A stretch of DNA of 64,000 bases, from positions 1,103,907 through 1,167,906 of the forward strand of contig NZ_JACHBD010000001.1 of NCBI RefSeq assembly GCF_014200175.1, written 5' to 3'. Below are positions 17,237 through 26,227 of the stretch, piece by piece. This DNA is from Rhizobium lentis. Lineage in GTDB: Bacteria; Pseudomonadota; Alphaproteobacteria; Rhizobiales; Rhizobiaceae. Positions within the stretch are counted from its first letter, which is position 1. Each line of letters opens with the position of its first letter. Under the pieces are notes generated by a model. That model made no database searches. It was not told the DNA's origin and saw only the letters and a list, made by a program, of their open reading frames with translations. A program made the translations under genes and the position numbers.

Positions 17237-17277
17237 CTGTGTGTCCCGTTCTAAAAATACGTCGGAGAAGAAGCGTC

Positions 17278-18303
17278 TTGAGCGACCCCTTTAAACAAGC
17301 AGTTGGCATTAGAAAAGTCCTGACCGCCGATGAAACCGCGGAAGGCCGGCTTGACGCCTGGCTGACGGCGCAAGTCGGCGAGGATTTTTCCCGCAGCCGC
17401 ATCAAGGCGCTGATCAAGGACGGCCAGGTTTCGATGCGCGGCGAACCCGTCACCGATCCGCAGCGCAAGGTGCGCGTCGGCGACAGTTTCGAGATCACCC
17501 TGCCCGAACCGGAAGACCCGACGCCGCAGGGCGAGGATATCCCGCTCGATATCCTTCATGAGGACGATGACATCATCGTTATATCGAAACCGGCCGGCCT
17601 GGTCGTCCATCCCAGCCCCGGCAATTGGACCGGAACGCTGGTCAACGCGCTGATCCATCATTGCGGCGATACGCTCTCCGGCATTGGCGGCGTTCGCCGC
17701 CCCGGCATCGTCCATCGTCTCGACAAGGACACGACAGGCGTCATGGTCGTCGCCAAGAACGACATTGCCCATCGCCACCTGTCGCTCCAGTTTGCCGACC
17801 ACGGCCGCACCATGCCGCTGGAGCGGGCCTATCAGGCCATCGTCTGGGGTCGCCCCCGGTCACTGACAGGCACGGTCGACGCGCCGCTCGGCCGAGCCAC
17901 CGGCGATCGCACCCGGCGCGCCGTCAAACGCCCCGACAGCCATGACGCCGACGAGGCGATCACCCATTACGAGGTGATCGAGCGCTTTCATGAAACCCCG
18001 GACGCGACGGCGCTCGCCTCGCTGGTCGAGTGCCGCCTCGAAACCGGCCGCACCCATCAGATCCGTGTGCACATGGCTCATATCGGCCACCCGCTGCTCG
18101 GCGACATCGTCTACGGAGCCGGCTTCAAGACCAAGGCCAATCTGCTGCCCGAAGAAATCCGCAAGGTGGTCAACGGGTTCGACCGCCAGGCGCTGCATGC
18201 CTTCATGCTGCAATTCGAGCATCCACGCACCGGCGAACTCATGCATTTCGAAGTATCATTGCCCGAGGATATGGTGGAACTTGTCGCGGCATTGCGGAGT
18301 TAG
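17278..18303 (+). CDS. RluA-family pseudouridine synthase (RluD/RluC type)
   Basis: A 341-residue enzyme that converts uridine to pseudouridine in RNA, probably 23S rRNA. An S4 RNA-binding domain spans about residues 20-80 (RLDAWLTAQVGEDFSRSRIK). The catalytic domain has the motif GIVHRLDKDTTGVMVVAK with the essential Asp in HRLDKDTTG, and the C-terminal block ETGRTHQIRVHMAHIGHPLLGD. I chose the TTG start at 17278 because GGAGAAG lies at the right distance and the longer form overlaps the divergent gene. Length is normal. The RluD or RluC subtype cannot be separated with confidence. It is followed by rpoH after 190 bases. Confidence 0.92.
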   Translation: MSDPFKQAVGIRKVLTADETAEGRLDAWLTAQVGEDFSRSRIKALIKDGQVSMRGEPVTDPQRKVRVGDSFEITLPEPEDPTPQGEDIPLDILHEDDDIIVISKPAGLVVHPSPGNWTGTLVNALIHHCGDTLSGIGGVRRPGIVHRLDKDTTGVMVVAKNDIAHRHLSLQFADHGRTMPLERAYQAIVWGRPRSLTGTVDAPLGRATGDRTRRAVKRPDSHDADEAITHYEVIERFHETPDATALASLVECRLETGRTHQIRVHMAHIGHPLLGDIVYGAGFKTKANLLPEEIRKVVNGFDRQALHAFMLQFEHPRTGELMHFEVSLPEDMVELVAALRS

Positions 18304-18354
18304 AAGGGACTGCGGAATTCCGCCTTCCCCGTCTCACACCTGCGTGAGCGGCGT

Positions 18355-18384
18355 CTTGAACCGCCATTTCGCCATACTTATCTG
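18355..18384 (+). promoter_or_regulatory. Candidate promoter for rpoH
   Basis: CTTGAA (18355-18360) is followed after 18 bases by TATCTG (18379-18384), about 110 bases upstream of the rpoH start. The -35 matches the CTTG core used by alphaproteobacterial RpoH as well as by sigma-70, so self-regulation is possible. The evidence is motif-level only. Confidence 0.35.
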
Positions 18385-18492
18385 TATATAGACTTAGTGC
18401 GGGCTTGGTAGAAAGCCGCAGGTCTCGGTTCGCCTTTCGACGCGGGGACGCGTTTTCATCGGGAACCGGAATTCACTTTAGGAGGGTGCACT

Positions 18493-19401
18493 ATGGCCCG
18501 AAATACCTTGCCGTCCATTACCGCCGGCGAAGCCGGCCTCAATCGTTATCTCGACGAAATCCGCAAATTCCCGATGCTCGAACCGCAGCAGGAATATATG
18601 CTGGCCAAGCGTTATGCCGAGCACGGCGACCGCGACGCCGCCCACAAGCTCGTCACCAGCCATCTGCGCCTCGTTGCGAAGATCGCCATGGGTTATCGCG
18701 GCTACGGCCTTCCGATCGGCGAAGTCGTCTCCGAAGGCAATGTCGGCCTGATGCAGGCGGTCAAGAAATTCGATCCGGAGCGCGGCTTCCGCCTCGCCAC
18801 CTATGCCATGTGGTGGATCAAGGCCTCGATACAGGAATATATCCTGCGGTCGTGGTCGCTGGTGAAGATGGGTACGACCGCAAACCAGAAGCGCCTGTTC
18901 TTCAACTTGCGCCGGCTGAAGGGCCGCATTCAGGCGATCGACGACGGCGACTTGAAGCCGGAGCACGTATCGGAAATCGCCACCAAGCTGAACGTCTCGG
19001 AGGAGGAGGTCATTTCGATGAACCGCCGCCTCTCCGGCGACGCCTCGCTGAACGCGCCGATCAAGGCGGCCGAAGGCGACAGCGGCCAATGGCAGGACTG
19101 GCTTGTGGACGATCACGACAGCCAGGAAGACGTGCTGATCGAGCAGGACGAGCTCGAAACCCGCCGGCGTATGCTGAGCAAGGCGATGAGCGTGCTGAAC
19201 GAACGCGAGCGCCGCATCTTCGAGGCCCGCCGCCTCGCCGAGGAGCCGGTGACGCTGGAAGACCTGTCAGCCGAATTCGACATCAGCCGCGAACGCGTCC
19301 GCCAGATCGAGGTTCGCGCCTTCGAGAAGGTGCAAGACGCTGTCCGCAAGGAAGCCCTGGAACGCGCCAAAGCCGTCCGCGTCGTCGAAGCCACGGCCTG
19401 A
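18493..19401 (+). CDS. rpoH: Heat-shock sigma factor RpoH (sigma-32)
   Basis: A 302-residue sigma-70 family factor. Region 2 carries the core-binding and -10 reading helices (HLRLVAKIAMGYRGYGLPIGEVVSEGNVGL and FRLATYAMWWIKASIQEYIL). The RpoH box is present as NQKRLFFNLRRLK near residue 132. Region 4.2 is LEDLSAEFDISRERVRQIE. Rhizobia have two RpoH proteins; this sequence looks like RpoH1, the main one for heat and oxidative stress. A GGAGG site precedes the ATG. A strong terminator follows within 25 bases. Confidence 0.96.
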   Translation: MARNTLPSITAGEAGLNRYLDEIRKFPMLEPQQEYMLAKRYAEHGDRDAAHKLVTSHLRLVAKIAMGYRGYGLPIGEVVSEGNVGLMQAVKKFDPERGFRLATYAMWWIKASIQEYILRSWSLVKMGTTANQKRLFFNLRRLKGRIQAIDDGDLKPEHVSEIATKLNVSEEEVISMNRRLSGDASLNAPIKAAEGDSGQWQDWLVDDHDSQEDVLIEQDELETRRRMLSKAMSVLNERERRIFEARRLAEEPVTLEDLSAEFDISRERVRQIEVRAFEKVQDAVRKEALERAKAVRVVEATA

Positions 19402-19422
19402 TAGTTGAAGTCTAGAATTGGC

Positions 19423-19460
19423 AACGCCATCTCCCCGATGCGGGAGGTGGCGTTTTCGTT
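19423..19460 (+). terminator. Rho-independent terminator of rpoH
   Basis: AACGCCA and TGGCGTT form the stem base, continued by CTCCC/GGGAG with one mismatch, and a TTTTCGTTT tract follows. The stem starts 22 bases after the rpoH stop codon. Confidence 0.88.
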
Positions 19461-19490
19461 TGGGTTGTGCGACCGGGTAGACGGTGATTG

Positions 19491-19667
19491 GCCCCTCACC
19501 CTAACCCTTGCCGGGGGCGAGCCGCTGGTCTCGACCCGTCCTTCGGACCCCCGTAAAAACCGGGAGAGGCACATGCCCCGCGAGAGGACAGCGAGGAACG
19601 GAGGGGTGGCAGCTATCCCCCTTCGCCCCGTTTACGAGGAGAAGGTGCCGGCAGGCGGATGAGGGGC
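19491..19667. repeat. Rhizobial intergenic mosaic-type repeat (RIME-like)
   Basis: The segment is bounded by GCCCCTCA (19491-19498) and its exact inverse TGAGGGGC (19660-19667). Inside, near the right end, is the block GAGAAGGTGCCGGCAGGCGG, which I recognise as common in rhizobial intergenic repeats with CCCCTCAnCCG ends. It lies between the convergent rpoH and the large membrane protein gene. It does not encode a protein. Membership in the RIME family is from memory. Confidence 0.6.
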
Positions 19668-19736
19668 GTGAGCGGCAGAGCTGTGAATGCGCTGAGCGCG
19701 AGTGAAGGGCAAGGCACTCCCTTGCCCGTGACAACC

Positions 19737-22214
19737 TCACTGGCTCGTCGAGACATCCCCTAGCGCGGTCCATTCCTTGATGGCTGTATTGAACGCATCC
19801 GTTCCCGTACCGCCCTTGTCCATCGTCAGCAGCGCGCGGCGGCCGTTGCGATAGGTGATCGGGATATCGATCCAGTTGCGGGTCGACATCAGGTCGAGAT
19901 TGGCCTTTCGCGCATCGGGATAATCGTTGAGCGCGATCATGTGGAAATCGTCGGTGATCTTGGCCGGAACCGCAATCAGCGCGTCGCCGCGATCCTGTTC
20001 CGTGCGCTTCATCGAGATGCGCTGGACGCTGTCGATACTGCCACCTTCGAAATTGGGAGGCACCGAGAAGACGATCTCTACAAGATGGCTTGCCGGCAGC
20101 GACGGATCGGAGTTGCGTTTGAAGGTGACGAGAGCCGAAAGATTACGCTCGGGAACGGTGATATTGCCCTGGACAGTCGCTTCCTGCCGACCACCCTGGC
20201 CGGCCTCGTGCTGGACGCTCCAGACGACCGTTCCCTCGATCGCCGTCGGCGAGCTCTGGCCGATACGCTCCTCATAGAGGAACATCTTTTCCGACGACCC
20301 AACCGGGGCGGCTTGCTGCGGCGATGCCGCGGGACCGTTCGGCGTCAGCGTTTCCGGCCGGGCCGTATCACCTTGGGCGCTGGCAGCCGGCGTATCCGCA
20401 GCCGCGACATTCTGCTCGGCCACCGATTTCCCTTCGGCGGTCGGCGTTCCCGGCACAGCCGCCGGGCCGCTGTCGACTTCGCTTCCATCGGAAAGCAGCC
20501 GCTGGGTGAATTTCGAATTGGCCGCCGCACCGTCACTGTTCAATGACGCCACTTGCTGGTTCGGCACTGCCGGTGCCGGCGGCGTATTCTGCGCTTCCGG
20601 GGTAGCTGGCTCGGCTGGCGTCGGCGTGCTCGGCTGAGCAGGCGTCTCGGGTTCCGTCGGCGTCATTGCCGCCTCGTTCCTCGTGGACTGCGATGGTGCT
20701 GAGCTGACAAGCCCATCGACCATCGCCACCAGCGCCTCTCTGTTCATCCAGCCGGCATAGACGCCGCCCCCGATCAGAATAAGCGCCAAGATCAGGGTGA
20801 TCACCGTGCCGATGCCGAAGCGGCGCCGCTTCGGCTCCATGCGGAAATTCTTGCCCTGCAGTTTGGCGGCGACGATCTGATCGATATCCATCCCCGGATT
20901 GGCGTCGTCATCGTCGGCGGCGACCGAGCCCCGGCGGTCATAGCCACGCAGTGCCTTGGCTTCACGCCATCCCTCGCTCGGCGTGCCGGCAGCAGGCGCC
21001 GCCTTGCCATCGTGCACTTCAGCAAAGATATCGACATCGTCGAAATGCGAGGAAACCGGCGTCTTCTTGTCGCTGCCGGCCTCGATCGGCGGCAGATCGT
21101 CGAAGGCGGCCGTTTCCCAGGAGAAACTTTCCTTGGCAGCCGGCATGACGGCCGCGGGTGCTATCTTTTCGAGGCTCGATATCACCTCTTCGAAGGCGCG
21201 CGCCGAGGTGTCGGCGGCGGCCAGAGCGGTTTCCGAATATTGCCGGAGTTCCTCTTCCGCCCATTCGGTCTCGGCATCCTTCGGCGCCGGAGCCGGTGTT
21301 TCGGCAGCGGGTTCGGTCCAGACGGGGTCGAAATGCGCCGCCGCATCTGCGTGCAGTGGCTCCTCGCGGCTGTGTTCGACGAATTCCTGCGCACGATCGA
21401 AATCGGCGACCGGCTCGACCAGCCGGTTGGATGCATGCTCTAGGCCACGCGTGACCGGCTGAAACGATTCGATGGGCTCGTAAGCCGTCTCGGCCTTCGG
21501 CTCATGGCTTTCAACGGTCGTCGGTTCGGCCCCGACCTCTTCGGCTTCCGCGAGAGGCTGCTCATCGGCACGATCTTGGCCGGCTTCCGCGTAGCCATGC
21601 CCGGCAGGCGGCGGTTCGAAGCCGTCAGCTACCTCACGCGCCTCGGCGGCATGCCATTCCTCGGCCGGCGCCTCCTCCTCATGCGAGGGATGCCAGTATG
21701 ATTCAATGGGCGCTTCCGCCTCGGTGGAAACTGGTGTTTCCGCGAACGCGGGCTCTGCAGGCTGGGGTTCCGCAGGCTCGACGTTCTCGGCCACGACCTC
21801 TTCCTGAGCTTCCTGCGGTGCGGCAGCTTCGACGTGATCGGGCTCATCGACGGCCTCTGCCGCCAGCGGTTCTGTAGGGGCTTCATCGGCTGGCTCGTCG
21901 ACGGCCGGCTGTGACACAGGCGGTTCGCTTTCACCGTGAGCCGCGTATTCCTCGACGGGCTCCGGCACAGCGACAGAGTCTGCGGCCTCATCGAGTGACA
22001 GCGCCTCGGAGTGTTCAGCCTCCACGTCGCGGATGGCAGCCTCGAGCTTTTCGAGCTGGCGTTGCAGCATGGCTTCCGGCGGACGCGGCTTCATGTTCTC
22101 GAGCTGCCGCTGCACTGCGCCGCGAGCACGTTCGTAGACCTTTACCCGCATCTCGGGGGTATTTTCGGCCAGGCCGTCGACGGCCCGCCGAATAACTGCA
22201 ATAAAATCCGCCAT
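19737..22214 (-). CDS. Large acidic membrane protein, function unknown
   Basis: An 825-residue protein. Residues 1-65 form a helical, charged N-terminal part (MADFIAVIRRAVDGLAENTP). A long low-complexity stretch of about 380 residues, very rich in Glu, Ala, Pro and Val, follows. One membrane helix lies near residues 468-490 after a basic patch (EPKRRRFGIG), then a Pro/Thr/Ala-rich linker. A folded C-terminal domain of about 190 residues starts near KMFLYEERIGQ and has EGTVVWSVQHE and ISMKRTEQDRG. The layout suggests a cytoplasmic acidic tail and a periplasmic domain. Rhizobia carry similar proteins next to purA, but no role is known to me. It is 61 bases from purA on the same strand. Confidence 0.85.
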   Translation of the reverse strand: MADFIAVIRRAVDGLAENTPEMRVKVYERARGAVQRQLENMKPRPPEAMLQRQLEKLEAAIRDVEAEHSEALSLDEAADSVAVPEPVEEYAAHGESEPPVSQPAVDEPADEAPTEPLAAEAVDEPDHVEAAAPQEAQEEVVAENVEPAEPQPAEPAFAETPVSTEAEAPIESYWHPSHEEEAPAEEWHAAEAREVADGFEPPPAGHGYAEAGQDRADEQPLAEAEEVGAEPTTVESHEPKAETAYEPIESFQPVTRGLEHASNRLVEPVADFDRAQEFVEHSREEPLHADAAAHFDPVWTEPAAETPAPAPKDAETEWAEEELRQYSETALAAADTSARAFEEVISSLEKIAPAAVMPAAKESFSWETAAFDDLPPIEAGSDKKTPVSSHFDDVDIFAEVHDGKAAPAAGTPSEGWREAKALRGYDRRGSVAADDDDANPGMDIDQIVAAKLQGKNFRMEPKRRRFGIGTVITLILALILIGGGVYAGWMNREALVAMVDGLVSSAPSQSTRNEAAMTPTEPETPAQPSTPTPAEPATPEAQNTPPAPAVPNQQVASLNSDGAAANSKFTQRLLSDGSEVDSGPAAVPGTPTAEGKSVAEQNVAAADTPAASAQGDTARPETLTPNGPAASPQQAAPVGSSEKMFLYEERIGQSSPTAIEGTVVWSVQHEAGQGGRQEATVQGNITVPERNLSALVTFKRNSDPSLPASHLVEIVFSVPPNFEGGSIDSVQRISMKRTEQDRGDALIAVPAKITDDFHMIALNDYPDARKANLDLMSTRNWIDIPITYRNGRRALLTMDKGGTGTDAFNTAIKEWTALGDVSTSQ

Positions 22215-22275
22215 CAGTACTTTCTCAAGAAGTCCGGTACTCTCCCGAACCTATCCTCCGCAGTGACCGGTGACC

Positions 22276-23574
22276 TTAATCCTCAAACGGATCGGTCACA
22301 AGTATGGTGTCGTCCCGCTCCGGGCTGGTGGACAGGAGCGCGACAGGCGCCCCAATCAGCTCTTCGACCTGGCGAACATATTTGATCGCCTGTGCCGGAA
22401 GATCTGCCCAACTGCGGGCGCCGACGGTCGATTCCTTCCAGCCCTCCAGCGTGATATAAATCGGTTCGACCCTAGCTTGCGCTCCCTGGCTTGCGGGAAG
22501 ATGATCGATCTGTTCGCCGTCGAGCATATAGCCGACGCAGATCTTCAGTTCCTCGAGGCCGTCGAGCACATCGAGCTTGGTGAGCGCGATGCCAGTGATG
22601 CCGTTGGTGGCGACCGACTGGCGAACCAACGCGGCGTCGAACCAGCCGCAGCGGCGCTTGCGCCCTGTCACGGTACCGAACTCATGCCCCTTCTCGCCGA
22701 GGAACTGGCCGATTTCGTCGGTGAGCTCGGTCGGGAACGGGCCTTCGCCGACACGTGTCGTATAGGCCTTGGTGATGCCGAGGATATAGCCGAGCGAGCC
22801 CGGTCCCATACCGGAACCGGCCGCGGCCTGGCCGGCTATCGTGTTCGAGGAGGTCACAAAAGGATAAGTGCCGTGATCGATGTCGAGCAGGCTGCCCTGT
22901 GCCCCTTCGAAGAGGATGCGGGCGCCCTTGCGGCGCTCCTTGTCGAGGAAAAGCCAGACGGTATCGCGGAACGGCAGCACCCGGTCGGCGATGGAGGTGA
23001 GCTCCTCCATGATCGCCTCGTGGCTGACCTCGGCAACGCCGAGGCCGCGGCGAAGGGCGTTGTGATGTGTGAGGATACGGTCGACCTTGCCGGAAAGGCT
23101 GTCGAGATCGGCAAGATCCATCACGCGGATGGCGCGGCGGCCGACCTTGTCTTCATAGGCCGGGCCAATGCCGCGGCGCGTCGTTCCGATCTTGGTGCCG
23201 CTGTTGGAGGCCGCATCTTCGCGCATCGCGTCGAGTTCGCGGTGCAGCGACAGGATGAGCGTCGCATTGTCGGCGATGCGCAGATTGTCAGGCGTCACGC
23301 TCACGCCCTGGGCCTCCAGTCGACCAATCTCGGCGATCAGCGCATGCGGGTCGACAACGACGCCGTTGCCGATCACCGCCATCTTGCCTGGACGCACGAC
23401 GCCGGACGGCAGCAGCGAGAGCTTGTAGCTGGTGCCGTCGATGACGAGTGTATGGCCGGCATTGTGGCCGCCCTGATAGCGCACGACGATATCCGCGCGT
23501 TCCGAAAGCCAATCGACAATCTTGCCTTTGCCTTCGTCACCCCATTGCGAACCGACCACGACTACGTTCGTCAT
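22276..23574 (-). CDS. purA: Adenylosuccinate synthetase PurA
   Basis: A 432-residue GTP-dependent enzyme that makes adenylosuccinate from IMP and aspartate, the first step from IMP to AMP. N-terminal motifs are [18 protein letters not shown] (phosphate loop) and GGHNAGHT with the catalytic His. The later motifs [13 protein letters not shown] and [11 protein letters not shown] are also typical. It ends normally with LVTDPFED. The start has an AGGAAGAG ribosome site. Length is normal. It is the first gene of a likely two-gene unit with the large acidic membrane protein. Confidence 0.97.
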   Translation of the reverse strand: MTNVVVVGSQWGDEGKGKIVDWLSERADIVVRYQGGHNAGHTLVIDGTSYKLSLLPSGVVRPGKMAVIGNGVVVDPHALIAEIGRLEAQGVSVTPDNLRIADNATLILSLHRELDAMREDAASNSGTKIGTTRRGIGPAYEDKVGRRAIRVMDLADLDSLSGKVDRILTHHNALRRGLGVAEVSHEAIMEELTSIADRVLPFRDTVWLFLDKERRKGARILFEGAQGSLLDIDHGTYPFVTSSNTIAGQAAAGSGMGPGSLGYILGITKAYTTRVGEGPFPTELTDEIGQFLGEKGHEFGTVTGRKRRCGWFDAALVRQSVATNGITGIALTKLDVLDGLEELKICVGYMLDGEQIDHLPASQGAQARVEPIYITLEGWKESTVGARSWADLPAQAIKYVRQVEELIGAPVALLSTSPERDDTILVTDPFED

Positions 23575-23660
23575 CTAACTCTTCCTGTTACCGGCGCGGA
23601 ACCGCGCACCTGCTCAAACCCGCGCATCTATAAAGCTTTGTTTTTGGGAAAGCGACCCTG

Positions 23661-23693
23661 TTGTCACAGGCGATTGGGCTTTTTACGTGACAA
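23661..23693. promoter_or_regulatory. Spaced inverted repeat between purA and the EamA gene
   Basis: TTGTCAC (23661-23667) and its inverse GTGACAA (23687-23693) are separated by 19 bases in the divergent promoter region. This could be an operator for either gene, but I recognise no matching regulator. Confidence 0.3.
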
Positions 23694-23767
23694 AACAGCA
23701 GTGGGCAGGCTATTTCCCCTGGGAAAACGCCGCTTGTTGATCATCAAAAGACGAGGAAGAAACGCTC

Positions 23768-24685
23768 TTGCAAGCCACGGCCTATATTTGCCTCGTCATC
23801 GCCACCCTCTGCTGGGGCGGCAATTCCGTCGCCGGCAAGCTCGCGGTCGGCCATGTCAGCCCGATGATGCTGACCTTCCTGCGCTGGTTCCTTGCCGTCG
23901 CGTTGATCGCCCTGATCTCGGTGCCGCAACTCAAGAAGGACTGGCCGGTCGCCAGAAAAAACCTGCCGCTGCTGCTTTGCTACGGCGCCATCGGCTACAC
24001 CCTCTTCAACGCGATGCTTTACTCGGCGGTGCAGTATACGACAGCGATCAATGTCGCCATCGAGCAGGCCGGCATTCCCATGCTGATCTTCCTGCTGAAT
24101 TTCGTCTTTTTCCGCACCGGCATTTCGCTGGCGCAATGCCTCGGTTTCGGAATGACGCTGGTAGGCGTGGCGCTGACAGCGGCGCATGGCGACCTCGCCT
24201 CGCTGCTGCAGCTGCAGCTCAATCGGGGCGACGGCCTGATGCTGATCGCGATCGTCGCCTATTCGCTCTACACGATCTTCCTGCGCTGGAAACCGCGGGT
24301 CGACTGGCGAACGCTGATGGCCTTCCCAGCCTTTGCCGCCATGCTGACATCGCTGCCGCTGCTCCTCTGGGAGGCAGGCCGGGATGCGGCCCAATGGCCC
24401 GATCAGGCCGGCTGGGGCATCACTCTCTACACAGCGATCTTCCCCTCGCTGCTGGCGCAGATTCTTTACATCAAGGGCGTCGAGGCAATCGGCGCCAACC
24501 GGGCCGGTCTGTTCATCAATCTCGTGCCGGTATTCGGAACCCTGCTCTCCGTCGCCCTGGTTGGCGAGACGCTGCAGTCCTTCCATATGGTCGCGCTGGC
24601 CCTGACGCTCGGCGGCATCGCCATCGCCGAAAAAGGTCGTCCGAAAGCCTCGGCTGGAACCGTGCCCGCCTCACCGGTGGATTAG
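23768..24685 (+). CDS. EamA/DMT-family transporter
   Basis: A 305-residue inner-membrane protein with about ten helices arranged as two EamA repeats. The first begins CWGGNSVAGKLAVGHVSPMMLTFLRW, and the second starts near residue 150 with DGLMLIAIVAYSLYTIFLRW. The start is TTG with GAGGAAG upstream. The family includes exporters of amino acids, nucleotides and other metabolites; the substrate cannot be read from sequence. It is divergent from purA and convergent with a GNAT gene, overlapping its stop region by four bases. Confidence 0.85.
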   Translation: MQATAYICLVIATLCWGGNSVAGKLAVGHVSPMMLTFLRWFLAVALIALISVPQLKKDWPVARKNLPLLLCYGAIGYTLFNAMLYSAVQYTTAINVAIEQAGIPMLIFLLNFVFFRTGISLAQCLGFGMTLVGVALTAAHGDLASLLQLQLNRGDGLMLIAIVAYSLYTIFLRWKPRVDWRTLMAFPAFAAMLTSLPLLLWEAGRDAAQWPDQAGWGITLYTAIFPSLLAQILYIKGVEAIGANRAGLFINLVPVFGTLLSVALVGETLQSFHMVALALTLGGIAIAEKGRPKASAGTVPASPVD

Positions 24686-25530
24686 CCAAGCTCCAGCGTC
24701 GTCACGCCGAAGACGTGCTTCAACGGCGTGGCTGGCGCTGGCCCGCGATACATGCGCATGGTCTCGAACACCGGCTGAAGGCCCATGCCTTCGGCAAGCG
24801 CGATCGCCTCGCGGTTCTCCGCGGGAATATCGATGAAGACTGTTGCCCCTTTCGCCTCCGGGACCAGTTCGGCAAGCAGTGCTGCGGCGCTATCGGAATC
24901 ATTGGCAAAGAGTGGGCCGATCTTGTAGCCCTCGTAGCAGCGGCGGATCGTGCCGTAGCCACGGATTTTGTGGCTCTTCCGTACGACAGCGGTACGCCGT
25001 CCCTTGCGGCCGGTGCACCAGGCGGCAAGGAAGGCTTCCCGCGGCTGCGGAAAGATCGCCGAATCATAACGCTGAAGCCCTTCCAGGCGCGAATCCAGCA
25101 CCGGATGCGCAACGAGCGTTGAGGCCGGCAGCGTGCTGGCGATACCGCCATAGCGAATGGTGAGATAAGCGGGTTCGAAGCCGGCCCTGCGGTAGTTCTG
25201 CTGCTGCGCGGCGACGCCGTCGAGACCGATCGTCCGGCCCTCCGCCGTGGCGATCCCCGCTTCCCAGATCGCCTTGCCGTACCCTTTGCCGCGGAAATCG
25301 GGGTGGACGATGTAGAGGCCGAGAAAGGCAAAGCTGTCGCCATATTTGACGACCGAGATCGAGCCGACGGGGACTTCGCCAATGGCGCCGACGAAAAAGC
25401 CCGTCGGATCAGCTTCGAGGAATGCCAGCGAATCGTCGAGGCCGGGATTCCATCCCTCCTGACGCGCCCATTCGAGCACGAGTTCCAATTCGCCGGGCCG
25501 CATCGAACGAACGGCAAATTCCGAAGTCAT
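24682..25530 (-). CDS. GNAT-family N-acetyltransferase, two-domain
   Basis: A 282-residue protein. The N-terminal GNAT domain (about residues 1-140) has the acetyl-CoA loop HPDFRGKGYGKAIW. The C-terminal half, with GLQRYDSAIFPQPREAFL and a final FETMRMYRGP, resembles the extra domain seen in YitH-like acetyltransferases. That group adds acetyl groups to small amines, but targets are unknown. I used the ATG at 25530, preceded by GGAAGG, rather than a start 12 codons upstream. It overlaps the EamA gene end by four bases. Confidence 0.82.
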   Translation of the reverse strand: MTSEFAVRSMRPGELELVLEWARQEGWNPGLDDSLAFLEADPTGFFVGAIGEVPVGSISVVKYGDSFAFLGLYIVHPDFRGKGYGKAIWEAGIATAEGRTIGLDGVAAQQQNYRRAGFEPAYLTIRYGGIASTLPASTLVAHPVLDSRLEGLQRYDSAIFPQPREAFLAAWCTGRKGRRTAVVRKSHKIRGYGTIRRCYEGYKIGPLFANDSDSAAALLAELVPEAKGATVFIDIPAENREAIALAEGMGLQPVFETMRMYRGPAPATPLKHVFGVTTLELG

Positions 25531-25747
25531 GCGACCTTCCCAGATTTGAATGTCCCGCAAGTCCATCCCGCCAACGGCAAAGCAATTGTCAGATCACCAC
25601 TCCCTATCGCGGCTGCGAATTATGGAGAAGCCGCGCTGATGGTCTTGACGACGCGTATAATCATTTTCGATGCAATGCAGTAAGCTTTGTTTCCGCATTA
25701 CCATGAAACAAGGCCGTTGCAAGCTCAAGAAAATTACTTGCCGCCCA

Positions 25748-26225
25748 TTATCGTCCTGCCGGTGGCGAGTAAGCAATTTCACCGACATTTAGCCGCTTAT
25801 CGCTGCCTGGTTTGCCCGCGCGGGATAGCCAAAGAGCCTGCAGGCCGTCGCAGCCGAGCTGCGCCAGCACGGTGGCGTGAGCCTCAGTCTCGACGCCGTC
25901 GGCGATCACCCAGACATCGAGCGCCTTGGCGATTTCGACGATCGAACTGACCACGCGACTGCGCGAGGCGTGGCCCGATCCGAAATCGTCGATTTCGATG
26001 TTGATGCCCAGCTGTTTGATATCATCATATGATCGAGCAGCGTGTCGTCGCCTCATCGAGGAAAATCGTCTCGACCAGCTCGAATATGATTGCGCCGGGC
26101 GGAATGTCGAGTTTTTCAGCTTGCCGAGCAGCGCCGGGCCCGCAAGGCGCGACACCGAAATGTTGAAATCTTCGTTACGGCTTTCCCTTTTGGATCAACG
26201 GACGTGCGATCTGCCGCAGCTTCGC
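25748..26225 (-). pseudogene. Decayed EAL-domain c-di-GMP phosphodiesterase
   Basis: On the minus strand the fragments DFNISVSRLAGPALLGKLKN, then (in another frame) LDIPPGAIIFELVETIFLDE, then IKQLGINIEIDDFGSGHAS and IADGVETEAHATVLAQLGCD can be read in order. These are the middle and end of an EAL domain (the usual DDFGTGYSS and EGVET motifs). The frame changes twice between them. A block of about 30 residues between GHAS and VVSSIVEIAK, which normally holds the KIDxxFV motif, is missing. There is no start, no EAL tripeptide and no upstream GGDEF. It is clearly a relic and abuts the xylonate dehydratase-like gene stop. Confidence 0.82.
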
Positions 26226-26227
26226 GA

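Noticed and set aside
22270..25122. Plus-strand open frame of 950 codons
   Set aside because: It is antisense to purA, and to the GNAT and EamA genes in other frames. Its translation is rich in Arg/Ala with no family motifs, while purA is unmistakable on the other strand.
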